Positions 25,861 through 34,358 of a stretch of DNA of 64,000 nucleotides are shown here, piece by piece. The notes beneath the pieces were generated by a model. That model was not told the origin of the DNA, did no database searches, and worked only from the letters and a program-made list of their open reading frames with translations. How positions within the stretch are numbered: the first letter of the stretch is position 1; every line of letters begins with the position of its first letter. Made by a program: the position numbers and the translations under genes. Origin of the DNA: Bradyrhizobium sp. ISRA430 (GTDB lineage: Bacteria; Pseudomonadota; Alphaproteobacteria; Rhizobiales; Xanthobacteraceae); contig NZ_CP094516.1 of the NCBI RefSeq assembly GCF_029909975.1, forward strand, positions 7,480,501 through 7,544,500, written 5' to 3'.

Positions 25861-26745
25861 ATGAAAAGAGTTCTTGGAGTCTACAGCAATCCAAAGCCAT
25901 ATTGGCTAGGCGATGGTTTTCCCGTACGCTCATTTCTGTATTATCAAAATCAGAATCTCGGCACGCAAATCACACCATTCCTGCTCCTCCAATACGCCGG
26001 TCCGCACCACTTCGAACCTAGGACGGTCCCGCGCGGTATTGGCCCCCACCCGCATCGAGGCTTCGAAACGGTCACGATCGTTTACGACGGTGGGGTCGCA
26101 CATCGAGACTCGATGGGCAACTATGGCATCATCGGTCCGGGAGACGTCGAGTGGACGACCGCCGGCCGCGGCATCATCCATGATGAGTTTCACTCGCCCC
26201 AATTCACGAAGACGGGTGGCCCCTTTCGAATGATCCAGCTCTGGATCAACTTGCCAGCAAAAGATAAGCGAGCGCGTCCGGCGTACCAATCGATCGTGTC
26301 GGCCGAGATCCCTGAAGTCGAGCTGCTTGGAAGCGATGGAAAAGTGCGGGTCATTGCCGGAGTGTTCGGCGGAAGGAGGGGCCCGGCCAAGACTTTCACC
26401 TCCATCAACGTATGGGATGTTCGATTGAACGCGGACGCTTCGGTGACCTTGGATGTTCCCGACAAACACAACAGCGCTGTCATCGTGGTCTCCGGTCGCA
26501 TCAAGTTAGCAGGCTCTCGGGCAGCCAGCGAAGCCGAAATGGTGCTTCTTTCGAAGGATGGAGCGGGCGTCGCTCTACATGCAGAGAGCGATGCGGTGGT
26601 CCTCGTACTTACAGGAGAACCGATTGACGAGCCGATCGCCGGATACGGACCGGTCATTATGAACACCGAGGCCGAAATCCAGGAGGCTTTCGAAGACCTA
26701 AGATCAGGGCGTTTCGGCGGGCCTGCCAATGCGTCGCCTCTTTAA
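25861..26745 (+). CDS. Pirin-family protein (copy A)
   Basis: A 294-residue bicupin of the pirin family; bacterial members such as YhhW act as quercetinases or redox-responsive iron proteins. The metal ligands of the N-terminal cupin are present: His63-x-His65 (PHPHRGFETVT), His107 and Glu109 (IIHDEF). The C-terminal cupin has MNTEAEIQEAFEDLRSGRFG at the end, a family hallmark. ATG 25861 follows CAGGAG. It is closely similar to the pirin at 42243-43112. If it has quercetinase activity it would fit a flavonoid-related role, but that is inference. Confidence 0.9.
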   Translation: MKRVLGVYSNPKPYWLGDGFPVRSFLYYQNQNLGTQITPFLLLQYAGPHHFEPRTVPRGIGPHPHRGFETVTIVYDGGVAHRDSMGNYGIIGPGDVEWTTAGRGIIHDEFHSPQFTKTGGPFRMIQLWINLPAKDKRARPAYQSIVSAEIPEVELLGSDGKVRVIAGVFGGRRGPAKTFTSINVWDVRLNADASVTLDVPDKHNSAVIVVSGRIKLAGSRAASEAEMVLLSKDGAGVALHAESDAVVLVLTGEPIDEPIAGYGPVIMNTEAEIQEAFEDLRSGRFGGPANASPL

Positions 26746-27147
26746 AGGCGGTGCTCCGGACAGGATTCGGCCTTGGGGAAGAGATTGGAGGTAGCATTCG
26801 AGCTGGCAGGCCACGCTTTGCGAACTCGGTGTTCGGCGTTGTCGAACCATTTTCGTGGCGCGGCCAAATCGTAATTCGATCTGGTTCTGCCGTTACACGG
26901 TGCTCGCCCTGTTGTCGCGTCAGATAACTATACGAAAATCCGCAGGAAATTACTTTGTGCATCTCTTTGGTTGTTCTGAGTCCTCCTACAACGGGACCTA
27001 CCTTTGGGGGGCTACATAGGATGCACCAAGCAGTTTCGCCTGCAAACTTGCTGCATCGCAGCGGCAATGGATTTACAGAAGCACTTGTCTTTCCATCGCC
27101 ATTCGCTTTGACTTGGCCCCGATCAACGGTCTGCCTTCGGGACAGTC
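26746..27147. other. Intergenic region before the AraC gene
   Basis: No gene or clear signal was recognised. It presumably contains the AraC regulator's promoter. Confidence 0.4.
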
Positions 27148-28038
27148 ATGGCATCGAAACCGGTATTTGGAATCGAGGACACGCACGGTATCCTGCAGCA
27201 GTTCAAGGCTGACATTCGCGGCTCAAGCGAAGGGCTTAACTGGTCTTCCGCGTTTGCCTCGGTACAACGCGAGCGGCCTTACGAGGGAAAGCTGCGTCCC
27301 ATTCCCCATGGCCTCATGGTTCTGCATCGCGACGGCCCAGTCGACATCACTTATACAATCGGAGGCAAAACCTTCGCGCGCCAGGTTCACCCGGGAGGAG
27401 TCTTTTTCTTGCCGGGGGACTACGAGTGCGACGCCAACCTGATTGGGCCACTGGATTCGACGCACATCTACCTACGTTCGGATCTCTTCTGCCATCCCGA
27501 GACAGCACAAAACCTGATATGCGGCGTAGCTCCGCTCTTGGGTGAGCCGGATGCCGTGCTTCAGCATCTCGCCACCGCGATCGGCGACACTATCACAGGT
27601 CGATTGCCCGCATCGCAGTTATTCATCGAGCCGATTGCGAACGCGATCGCTAAGCGGCTAATTGCCATCAACTACAATAATTCTACGCCTGAAGTCGGAA
27701 AGACGTCGCACCATCGACTCACTTTTCGCCAGATGCAGCGTATACGCGAGTTCGTCGAAGCTAATCTTGACGCCGACATCCGACTGGAGACGCTCGCCTC
27801 GCTCTGCGGTCGCAGCAGGGTATACTTCATACGCTTGTTCAAGGCGACGACAGGCATGTCGCCTTATCAATATGTACTCAACCTGAGGGTCGAGCATGCC
27901 AAGATGCTGCTCGCTGATGATACGAAAAGCATAGCGGATATTGCATTCGCCTGCGGCTTCACGCACCAGGAGCACCTGACGCGAATTTTCCGTCGCTTCA
28001 CGGGCGTGACCCCGGCCCGATTTCGGCGGATCCGATAG
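27148..28038 (+). CDS. AraC-family transcriptional regulator
   Basis: A predicted 296-residue regulator: an N-terminal cupin-like sensing domain (about 20-180), then a double helix-turn-helix at about 195-296 (IRLETLASLCGRSRVYFIRL; SIADIAFACGFTHQEHLTRI; GVTPARFRRIR at the end). The start is ATG 27148; the ribosome site is weak. A decayed paralogue lies at 8440-8880, and TCTCGTGCAG, a half of the repeated element found after the other AraC remnants, follows ten bases after its stop. The nearest same-strand gene is the SphA-like protein at 29293, a plausible target. Confidence 0.9.
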   Translation: MASKPVFGIEDTHGILQQFKADIRGSSEGLNWSSAFASVQRERPYEGKLRPIPHGLMVLHRDGPVDITYTIGGKTFARQVHPGGVFFLPGDYECDANLIGPLDSTHIYLRSDLFCHPETAQNLICGVAPLLGEPDAVLQHLATAIGDTITGRLPASQLFIEPIANAIAKRLIAINYNNSTPEVGKTSHHRLTFRQMQRIREFVEANLDADIRLETLASLCGRSRVYFIRLFKATTGMSPYQYVLNLRVEHAKMLLADDTKSIADIAFACGFTHQEHLTRIFRRFTGVTPARFRRIR

Positions 28039-28499
28039 GACTTCGAATCTCGTGCAGAACTCGTCGCTCAGGGCGACTGTCGCTCGGCGGTCCTTTCATA
28101 ACAAAGAGAGCACCTCCGAATAACAGAGAGCGCCATGAGCGTTTGAGCGGCCTTCGACTAAGAGTCTGACTGGGTGAATCGTAGCAGTCTTGCACAGCTT
28201 TCCATGCGCGAAGATTCGTCCGAGAGAGTTCTTCTTGGAACTCATGATATTTTGCGTAGTTCTTACGCTCACGCTCGACCTGCACCAGCGGTCCTCTGCA
28301 GCCAGAAAACCGAAAGCCGCCCGATCTCGCGCTCGAGAGCTTGGAGGCGTCCTGCACACCCGCTTGTCGATATCTGCGGGGATCGCCTCGAAATCGAGGT
28401 TGCAAGCAACATTCTTCGCTCGTGGCTTTGCCGAGGCTAGAGTCGACGGAGCTTTGCCTTACCAGAGAGTCATCAAGACACGCTTAGTCCGACGGCCAG
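28039..28499. other. Unassigned stretch between the AraC gene and the Maf remnant
   Basis: A minus-strand open frame from 28405 to 27998 is present, but I recognise no family in it and it has no convincing start signal. Probably decayed DNA. Confidence 0.35.
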
Positions 28500-28850
28500 T
28501 TGCGCTGTGCTGGAGGTCGCGGCCTCGCGGCTTTATCCAGATTGATGCTCAATTCGCCTTCAGTCAGCAGACGCATCGCCATGCGGCAATCGTCCTCAAA
28601 GAGGATACTACCATTGCGCACTACCGCGACCTCAGAGTGGAGCTCATGGCTTCGGCCGGCGAGATCGCTCAATTGCACCATCGCTTGCGCCTGGCCGGAT
28701 GGTTTTGTGAAAAGACGGTCAGCGAGGACCAGGGTCTGATCGGCGACGACGACATAGCGGCCGACATGCTGTGCCGAAACGCTTTCGCCTATGCGCGCGC
28801 TATCACGGCAGGGGATCGAAGTACTCAGGGCTCGAGGTGCACGCTGAAAT
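28500..28850 (-). pseudogene. Maf (nucleotide pyrophosphatase) remnant
   Basis: On the minus strand one frame reads IGESVSAQHVGRYVVVADQT, then LFTKPSGQAQA, LAGRSHELHSEVAVVRNG, and RMAMRLLTEGEL. Maf proteins show, in the same order, LVLGADQTL, FSKPxGRAxA, LSGRTHxLHSAVAVxRDG and MRxLSxxFL. A frameshift separates an AKAF fragment upstream, and both the N-terminal SxSPRR motif and the C-terminal SVGxYxLEG part are missing. It is therefore a dead fragment of a Maf-type house-cleaning NTPase. Confidence 0.7.
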
Positions 28851-29292
28851 TGGCTTGAAATACCGAAAGGCCAGATCGATCGCTAAGATCTTGTTTTCGG
28901 CCTCACCAAGATTGCCTCATCAATCTAAAGCCTGCTTCCCCAATCTGACCTGCACACTGTCGGACCGAGACTCAGGCCGGTGCAACCTTCTTTTGTGGTC
29001 CAACGACGGTGGTTCATAAAGCAGCGCCGCTGCGAAGGCGGAGATGCCCGCATTACTATAGATATGAAATACAGATTCTAGTATTTCAGATGCAAGTTAT
29101 CGTATTACTGTGGTTCAACGAGCTCATATCAAGTGAAATAGAGTAATTGTGTGATTCTAGTGTTGAAACGACGCGGACTGCGTGGCGATAATTCTCGTCG
29201 TCGGATCGATCCAAAAACTCCAACTGTTCTGGACGATCTCGTGCTGGGGCCCTGGGACGGCCACGTTTTTCTTGCGACGCAAAGGGGACGTC
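28851..29292. other. AT-richer promoter region of the second SphA-like gene
   Basis: No gene. It holds the 24-base palindrome at 29065-29088, and GATTCTAGT occurs twice (inside the palindrome and near 29153). The presumed promoter of the gene at 29293 lies here, but no boxes could be fixed. Confidence 0.4.
29065..29088. promoter_or_regulatory. 24-bp palindrome upstream of the second SphA-like gene
   Basis: TGAAATAC-N8-GTATTTCA is a perfect inverted repeat with 8-base arms, in an AT-rich stretch about 205 bases upstream of the start codon at 29293. It is a good candidate for a dimeric regulator site. Confidence 0.45.
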
Positions 29293-30273
29293 ATGAAAAT
29301 CTCAGCTGGTGTTGCCGCAGCTGCGCTCATTTCAACGCTGTCGTCGGCTCATGCGTACGAATTTGGCTATCCAGGTTGGGCACAAAAGCCAGGTGTAGTG
29401 CTCGGCAACGCGGCGTCGGCGCCCCCGCCTGGCCTCTATATGTTCAATCAAGTTTTCACGTATCAATCGAACATCGTGGGGCCGGGCGCTCCCGACTTGG
29501 GAGGGAGGGCCACTCCGGTTCACGCCGCCGTTGAAGCGTCAGGTTTTCTTTGGGTGCCTGGCTGGACGTTCTTGGGCGGCACCTACGACGCCGTTATCGT
29601 GCAGCCATTTATCATGGCCGACGTCGGCTCGCCGGTGAACATCCAGCAGGCCGGCATGCACAACACGTATATCGTTCCCGCGGAATTGAGCTGGAAGTTA
29701 GGCGATAGCGGATTCTTCGTCAAAGCGGGACTAGGCATCTATGTGCCGGATGGCACTACCAAAGGTGTGAATGGACTGGATAGCGTAGGAAATCCGTGGT
29801 GGACCTTTCAGCCAGAATTCGTTGTTTCTTATCTGAAAGATGGATGGAACCTGACGGCAAATATTTTTCAAGAGGTAAATACACGAAGCAGCCTCACGAA
29901 ATACAAGAGCGGCGATGTCCTGCATGCAGAGTTTACTGCGACGAAGACTATCGGAAACTGGACTTTGGGCCCTGTCGGCTACTACGCGGGCCAAATCACA
30001 AACGACCAATCCAGCTCGTTCTACGGTGGCGCAATTAATGTCAATCGCTACGACATTTGGGCGGCAGGCGCTCTGGTAGGTTACAACTTCGGACCTGCTA
30101 CGCTCAACGTTTGGGCCCTCGACGAGTTCTCCTCCCGCGCAAGGGGAGGAATTGCCGTTGCCGACACGGCTACGATAACAAAGGGGTGGAGTGTTTTCGC
30201 GAGCCTGAGCTATCGGCTATGGGCTCCCGATGAAGGGACGGCGGCACCCAAGAGGCCTCACTTCAGCAAATAG
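29293..30273 (+). CDS. SphA/MetA-type outer-membrane protein (copy 2)
   Basis: A 326-residue protein with a signal peptide (MKISAGVAAAALISTLSSAHA, cleaved after AHA). It has the same length as, and is clearly homologous to, the protein at 5885. Shared motifs include MFNQxFTYQSNIVGP, NTYIVPAELSWK, FQPE-x-VSYLKDGWNL, ATKTIGNW and GYNFGPA. ATG 29293 follows AAAGGGGACG; the frame is open upstream without start signals. A strong terminator follows. It is probably an outer-membrane beta-barrel for a hydrophobic aromatic and may be controlled by the AraC regulator 1.25 kb upstream. Confidence 0.83.
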   Translation: MKISAGVAAAALISTLSSAHAYEFGYPGWAQKPGVVLGNAASAPPPGLYMFNQVFTYQSNIVGPGAPDLGGRATPVHAAVEASGFLWVPGWTFLGGTYDAVIVQPFIMADVGSPVNIQQAGMHNTYIVPAELSWKLGDSGFFVKAGLGIYVPDGTTKGVNGLDSVGNPWWTFQPEFVVSYLKDGWNLTANIFQEVNTRSSLTKYKSGDVLHAEFTATKTIGNWTLGPVGYYAGQITNDQSSSFYGGAINVNRYDIWAAGALVGYNFGPATLNVWALDEFSSRARGGIAVADTATITKGWSVFASLSYRLWAPDEGTAAPKRPHFSK

Positions 30274-30287
30274 GACACCTCCCAACT

Positions 30288-30314
30288 GAGGCGCTACAGG
30301 CGCCTCGTTTTTTT
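30288..30314 (+). terminator. Rho-independent terminator
   Basis: GAGGCGC (30288-30294), loop TACAG, GCGCCTC (30300-30306), then G and seven T. It ends the SphA-like transcript 15 bases after its stop codon. Confidence 0.9.
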
Positions 30315-30718
30315 GGTGCGCGAGCTCTCGCCGCACGACGTACGCAGGCATCATGCGTAGGGTACCGCTCAGGCCAGTCTAGCCCGGCCTTTGCATTAAG
30401 GATCGTCGCTGTGAGCGCGTTGAAGATGGCATTATCCGTGTGCACAAATTTCGCTGAGGACCGCAGTGGCGCTTCGTCTATTGCATCGTCCAAACATCTC
30501 TGGTTCGCTGAAACAGGTGCGCTGCACTGCGCCTTGATGTTTTCTGAACGATTCGCAAATTGCGGATCACCTCGAGTACTGATCAGACTGGGATGGCATG
30601 AGGAGCTGGGTGCTGTCGGTCTCGAAGGCGGTTGTATCCGTCGCCCCGCTCGGTGCCTCAAATTGACAGCGAGCTCAGAATTGCTCGCCTGAGACCAGAT
30701 ATTGGAAGGCGCAATCGA
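30315..30718. other. Intergenic region before pccB
   Basis: No gene recognised. Composition rises to the high-GC core level at about 30.7 kb. Confidence 0.4.
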
Positions 30719-32251
30719 ATGCTTGAAGTCATTGCCCAGCTTGAAGAACGTCGTGCCGGCGCAAAGCTCGGCGGCGGGGAGAAGCGCATCGAGGCGCAGC
30801 ACGCCCGTGGCAAGCTGACCGCGCGCGAGCGCATCGAGCTTCTGCTCGACAAGGGATCGTTCGAGGAGTTCGACATGTTCGTCGAGCACCGTTCCACCGA
30901 GTTCGGCATGGAGAAGACCAAGGTGCCCGGCGACGGCGTCGTCACCGGCTGGGGCACCGTCAATGGCCGCAAGACCTTTGTGTTCGCCAAGGACTTCACG
31001 GTGTTCGGCGGCTCGCTGTCCGAGACCCACGCGTTGAAGATCACCAAGCTTCAGGACATGGCGATGAAGGCGCGGGCGCCCATCATCGGCCTTTACGACG
31101 CCGGCGGTGCCCGCATCCAGGAGGGCGTCGCCGCGCTCGCCGGCTATTCCTATGTGTTCCGCCGCAACGTGCTCGCCTCAGGCGTGATTCCGCAGATCTC
31201 CGTCATCATGGGCCCCTGCGCCGGCGGCGACGTCTATTCGCCGGCGATGACCGACTTCATCTTCATGGTGAAGAACACCTCTTACATGTTCGTCACCGGC
31301 CCCGATGTCGTGAAGACCGTGACCAATGAGGTCGTCACCGCCGAGGAACTCGGCGGCGCCTCGGTGCACGCAACGCGCTCCTCGATCGCGGACGGTGCCT
31401 TCGAGAGCGACGTCGAGACGCTCTTGCAGATGCGGCGCCTGATCGACTTCCTGCCCTCCAACAACACTGACGGCGTGCCGGAATGGCCGAGCTTCGATGA
31501 CATCGAGCGGGTCGACATGTCGCTCGACACGCTGATCCCCGACAATCCGAACAAGCCCTATGACATGAAGGAGCTAATCCTCAAGGTCGTGGACGAGGGT
31601 GACTTCTTCGAGATCGCGGAAGCCTTCGCCAAGAACATCGTCACCGGGTTTGGCCGCATTGCGGGGCGCACGGTCGGCTTCGTCGCCAACCAGCCGATGG
31701 TGCTCGCCGGCGTGCTCGACAGCGACGCCTCGCGCAAAGCGGCGCGCTTCGTCCGCTTCTGCGACGCCTTCAACATCCCGATCGTCACCTTCGTCGACGT
31801 GCCGGGCTTCCTGCCAGGGACCGCGCAGGAATATGGCGGCCTGATCAAGCACGGCGCCAAGCTCTTGTTCGCGTACTCGCAGTGCACCGTGCCGCTGGTC
31901 ACCATCATTACCCGCAAGGCCTATGGCGGCGCCTTCGACGTCATGGCCTCCAAGGAGATCGGCGCCGACATGAACTACGCCTGGCCGACCGCCCAGATCG
32001 CGGTGATGGGCGCCAAGGGCGCGGTCGAGATCATCTTCCGCTCCGACCTCGGCGATCCCGAGAAGATCGCCGCCCGCACCGAGGAATACGAAGACCGGTT
32101 CCTGTCGCCCTTCATCGCCGCCGAGCGCGGCTATATCGACGACGTCATCATGCCGCATTCGACGCGGAAGCGGATCGCGCGGGCGCTGGCGATGCTGAAG
32201 GACAAGAGGGTGGAGGCCCCGGTCAAGAAGCACGACAATTTGCCCTTGTGA
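30719..32251 (+). CDS. pccB: Propionyl-CoA carboxylase beta (carboxyltransferase) subunit
   Basis: A 510-residue carboxyltransferase that moves CO2 from biotin to propionyl-CoA, giving (S)-methylmalonyl-CoA. Typical stretches: [61 protein letters not shown] and [22 protein letters not shown] 30719 follows GGAAGG and lies where homology begins; codons further upstream are not PccB-like. The pccA gene follows after eight bases. This is core-genome composition, unlike the neighbours to the left. Confidence 0.95.
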   Translation: MLEVIAQLEERRAGAKLGGGEKRIEAQHARGKLTARERIELLLDKGSFEEFDMFVEHRSTEFGMEKTKVPGDGVVTGWGTVNGRKTFVFAKDFTVFGGSLSETHALKITKLQDMAMKARAPIIGLYDAGGARIQEGVAALAGYSYVFRRNVLASGVIPQISVIMGPCAGGDVYSPAMTDFIFMVKNTSYMFVTGPDVVKTVTNEVVTAEELGGASVHATRSSIADGAFESDVETLLQMRRLIDFLPSNNTDGVPEWPSFDDIERVDMSLDTLIPDNPNKPYDMKELILKVVDEGDFFEIAEAFAKNIVTGFGRIAGRTVGFVANQPMVLAGVLDSDASRKAARFVRFCDAFNIPIVTFVDVPGFLPGTAQEYGGLIKHGAKLLFAYSQCTVPLVTIITRKAYGGAFDVMASKEIGADMNYAWPTAQIAVMGAKGAVEIIFRSDLGDPEKIAARTEEYEDRFLSPFIAAERGYIDDVIMPHSTRKRIARALAMLKDKRVEAPVKKHDNLPL

Positions 32252-32259
32252 GAATAACA

Positions 32260-34275
32260 GTGCTTAAGAAGATTCTGATCGCCAACCGCGGCGAAATCGC
32301 CTGCCGGGTCATCAAGACCGCCCGCAAGATGGGAATTCAGACGGTTGCGGTCTATTCCGAGGCCGACCGCGATGCCCTCCATGTCGAGATGGCCGATGAG
32401 GCGGTGCTGATCGGCCCGCCGGCTGCGGCCGAGAGCTACCTGGTGATCGAGAAGATCGTCGAGGCCTGCCGCAAGACCGGCGCCGAAGCGGTCCATCCCG
32501 GCTACGGCTTCCTGTCCGAGCGCGAGGCGTTTCCGCGCGCGCTGGAGGCGGCCGGCATCGTCTTCATCGGTCCGAACCCCGGCGCGATCGCTGCGATGGG
32601 CGACAAGATCGAGTCCAAGAAGGCCGCGGCGAAGGCCAAGGTCTCGACCGTGCCCGGCTATCTCGGCGTCATCGAGGACGACAAGCATGCGGTCAGGATC
32701 GCCGACGAGATCGGCTATCCCGTGATGATCAAGGCCTCCGCCGGCGGCGGCGGCAAAGGCATGCGCATCGCGCATTCGAAGGCCGAGGTCGCCGAGGGCT
32801 TCAACCTGGCCAAGGCCGAGGCCAAGGCCTCGTTCGGCGACGATCGCGTTTTCGTCGAAAAATTCATCGTCGATCCCCGCCACATCGAGATCCAGGTGCT
32901 GGGCGACAAGCATGGCAACGTGATCCATCTCGGCGAGCGCGAATGCTCGATCCAGCGCCGCAACCAGAAGGTCATCGAGGAGGCGCCGTCGCCGCTGCTC
33001 GATGAAGCCACCCGTCGCAAGATGGGCGAGCAGGCCGTCGCGCTGGCGAAAGCCGTGCACTACGATTCCGCTGGCACCGTCGAGTTCGTCGCCGGCCAGG
33101 ACAAGAGCTTCTACTTCCTGGAGATGAACACGCGCCTCCAGGTCGAGCATCCCGTCACCGAGCTCGTCACCGGCACCGATCTCGTCGAGCAGATGATCCG
33201 CGTCGCCGCCGGCGAGAAGCTCGCCATCGCGCAGAAGGACGTCACGCTCACCGGCTGGGCTGTGGAATCGCGCCTCTATGCCGAAGACCCGTTCCGCAAT
33301 TTCCTGCCTTCGATCGGACGGCTTGTGAAGTACCGCCCGCCGGCGGAAGCCAGCAAGGACGGCATCACGGTCCGCAACGATACCGGCGTGCAGGAGGGCG
33401 GCGAGATCTCGATCCACTACGATCCGATGATCGCAAAGCTCGTCACGCATGCGCCCTCGCGCGCGGCCGCGATCGAAGCGCAGGCGACCGCACTCGACGC
33501 GTTCTATATCGACGGCATCCGTCACAACATCCCGTTCCTGTCGGCCTTGATGCATCATCCGCGCTGGCGCGAGGGCCGGCTGTCGACCGGCTTCATCGCC
33601 GAGGAATTCCCCAAGGGCTTTGCCGTGCGCGTGCCCGAGGGCGAGGTCGCGCGGCGGATCGCCACGGTTGGCGCTGCCATCGATCACGTGCTCGGGGAGC
33701 GCAAGCGGCAGATCTCGGGCCAAATGGGTGGGCGCGTCGTGCAGCGCGAGCGCCGCCGCGCGGTGTGGCTCGACCGCCAGGAGATCTCGCTCGAGGTCGG
33801 CCGCGAGGGCGATGCAATCGCGATCCGCTTCGTTGACGCCGAGGGCAAGGTCGGCAACCCGCAGCTGTTGCAGTCGCCGTGGAAGCCGGGCGATCCGGTC
33901 TGGCAGGGCACAGTCGACGACCACCTCATTGCGGTGCAGGTGCGCCCGATTGCCAACGGCGTCCGTCTTGCGCATCAGGGCGTCGACGTGCCGGTCTATG
34001 TCTGGACCGAATCTGAGGCGGCTTCCGCGCGGCTGATGCCGGTAACGACGGCGTCCGATAGCGGCAAGAAATTGCTCTGCCCGATGCCCGGCCTGATCGT
34101 CTCGATCGCGGTGAGCGAAGGGCAGGAGGTCAAGGCCGGCGAGACGCTCGCGGTCGTCGAAGCCATGAAGATGCAGAACGTGCTGCGCGCCGAGCAGGAC
34201 GGCACCGTGAAGAAGATCCACGCCATCGTCGGCGCGACGCTCGCCGTGGACGCGCTGATCTTGGAGTTTGCTTAG
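32260..34275 (+). CDS. pccA: Propionyl-CoA carboxylase alpha (biotin carboxylase and biotin carrier) subunit
   Basis: A 671-residue alpha subunit. The biotin carboxylase domain comes first (KKILIANRGEIACRVIKTAR at the start; ATP-grasp KASAGGGGKGMRIA; FLEMNTRLQVEHPVTE), then the BT linker, and a biotin carrier domain with EAMKMQN, where Lys637 is biotinylated 35 residues from the end. The start is GTG 32260. It is of normal length and translationally close to pccB. Together they make methylmalonyl-CoA for the mutase genes that follow. Confidence 0.95.
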   Translation: MLKKILIANRGEIACRVIKTARKMGIQTVAVYSEADRDALHVEMADEAVLIGPPAAAESYLVIEKIVEACRKTGAEAVHPGYGFLSEREAFPRALEAAGIVFIGPNPGAIAAMGDKIESKKAAAKAKVSTVPGYLGVIEDDKHAVRIADEIGYPVMIKASAGGGGKGMRIAHSKAEVAEGFNLAKAEAKASFGDDRVFVEKFIVDPRHIEIQVLGDKHGNVIHLGERECSIQRRNQKVIEEAPSPLLDEATRRKMGEQAVALAKAVHYDSAGTVEFVAGQDKSFYFLEMNTRLQVEHPVTELVTGTDLVEQMIRVAAGEKLAIAQKDVTLTGWAVESRLYAEDPFRNFLPSIGRLVKYRPPAEASKDGITVRNDTGVQEGGEISIHYDPMIAKLVTHAPSRAAAIEAQATALDAFYIDGIRHNIPFLSALMHHPRWREGRLSTGFIAEEFPKGFAVRVPEGEVARRIATVGAAIDHVLGERKRQISGQMGGRVVQRERRRAVWLDRQEISLEVGREGDAIAIRFVDAEGKVGNPQLLQSPWKPGDPVWQGTVDDHLIAVQVRPIANGVRLAHQGVDVPVYVWTESEAASARLMPVTTASDSGKKLLCPMPGLIVSIAVSEGQEVKAGETLAVVEAMKMQNVLRAEQDGTVKKIHAIVGATLAVDALILEFA

Positions 34276-34358
34276 AGTGCCACCAGAGCCGCCGTGTCTA
34301 CCTAATCATCGGGTTGCTGACGACTGTCAGGTTTCGGATCGTATTAGTGAGGGCTGAG

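Noticed and set aside
26746..27147. A gene between the pirin and the AraC regulator
   Set aside because: Short open frames on both strands lack ribosome sites and recognisable sequence.
32131..34221. A 696-codon open frame on the minus strand opposite pccA
   Set aside because: It is the mirror of a very GC-rich gene with strong codon bias; its translation is rich in Asp, His, Arg and Leu and resembles no family.
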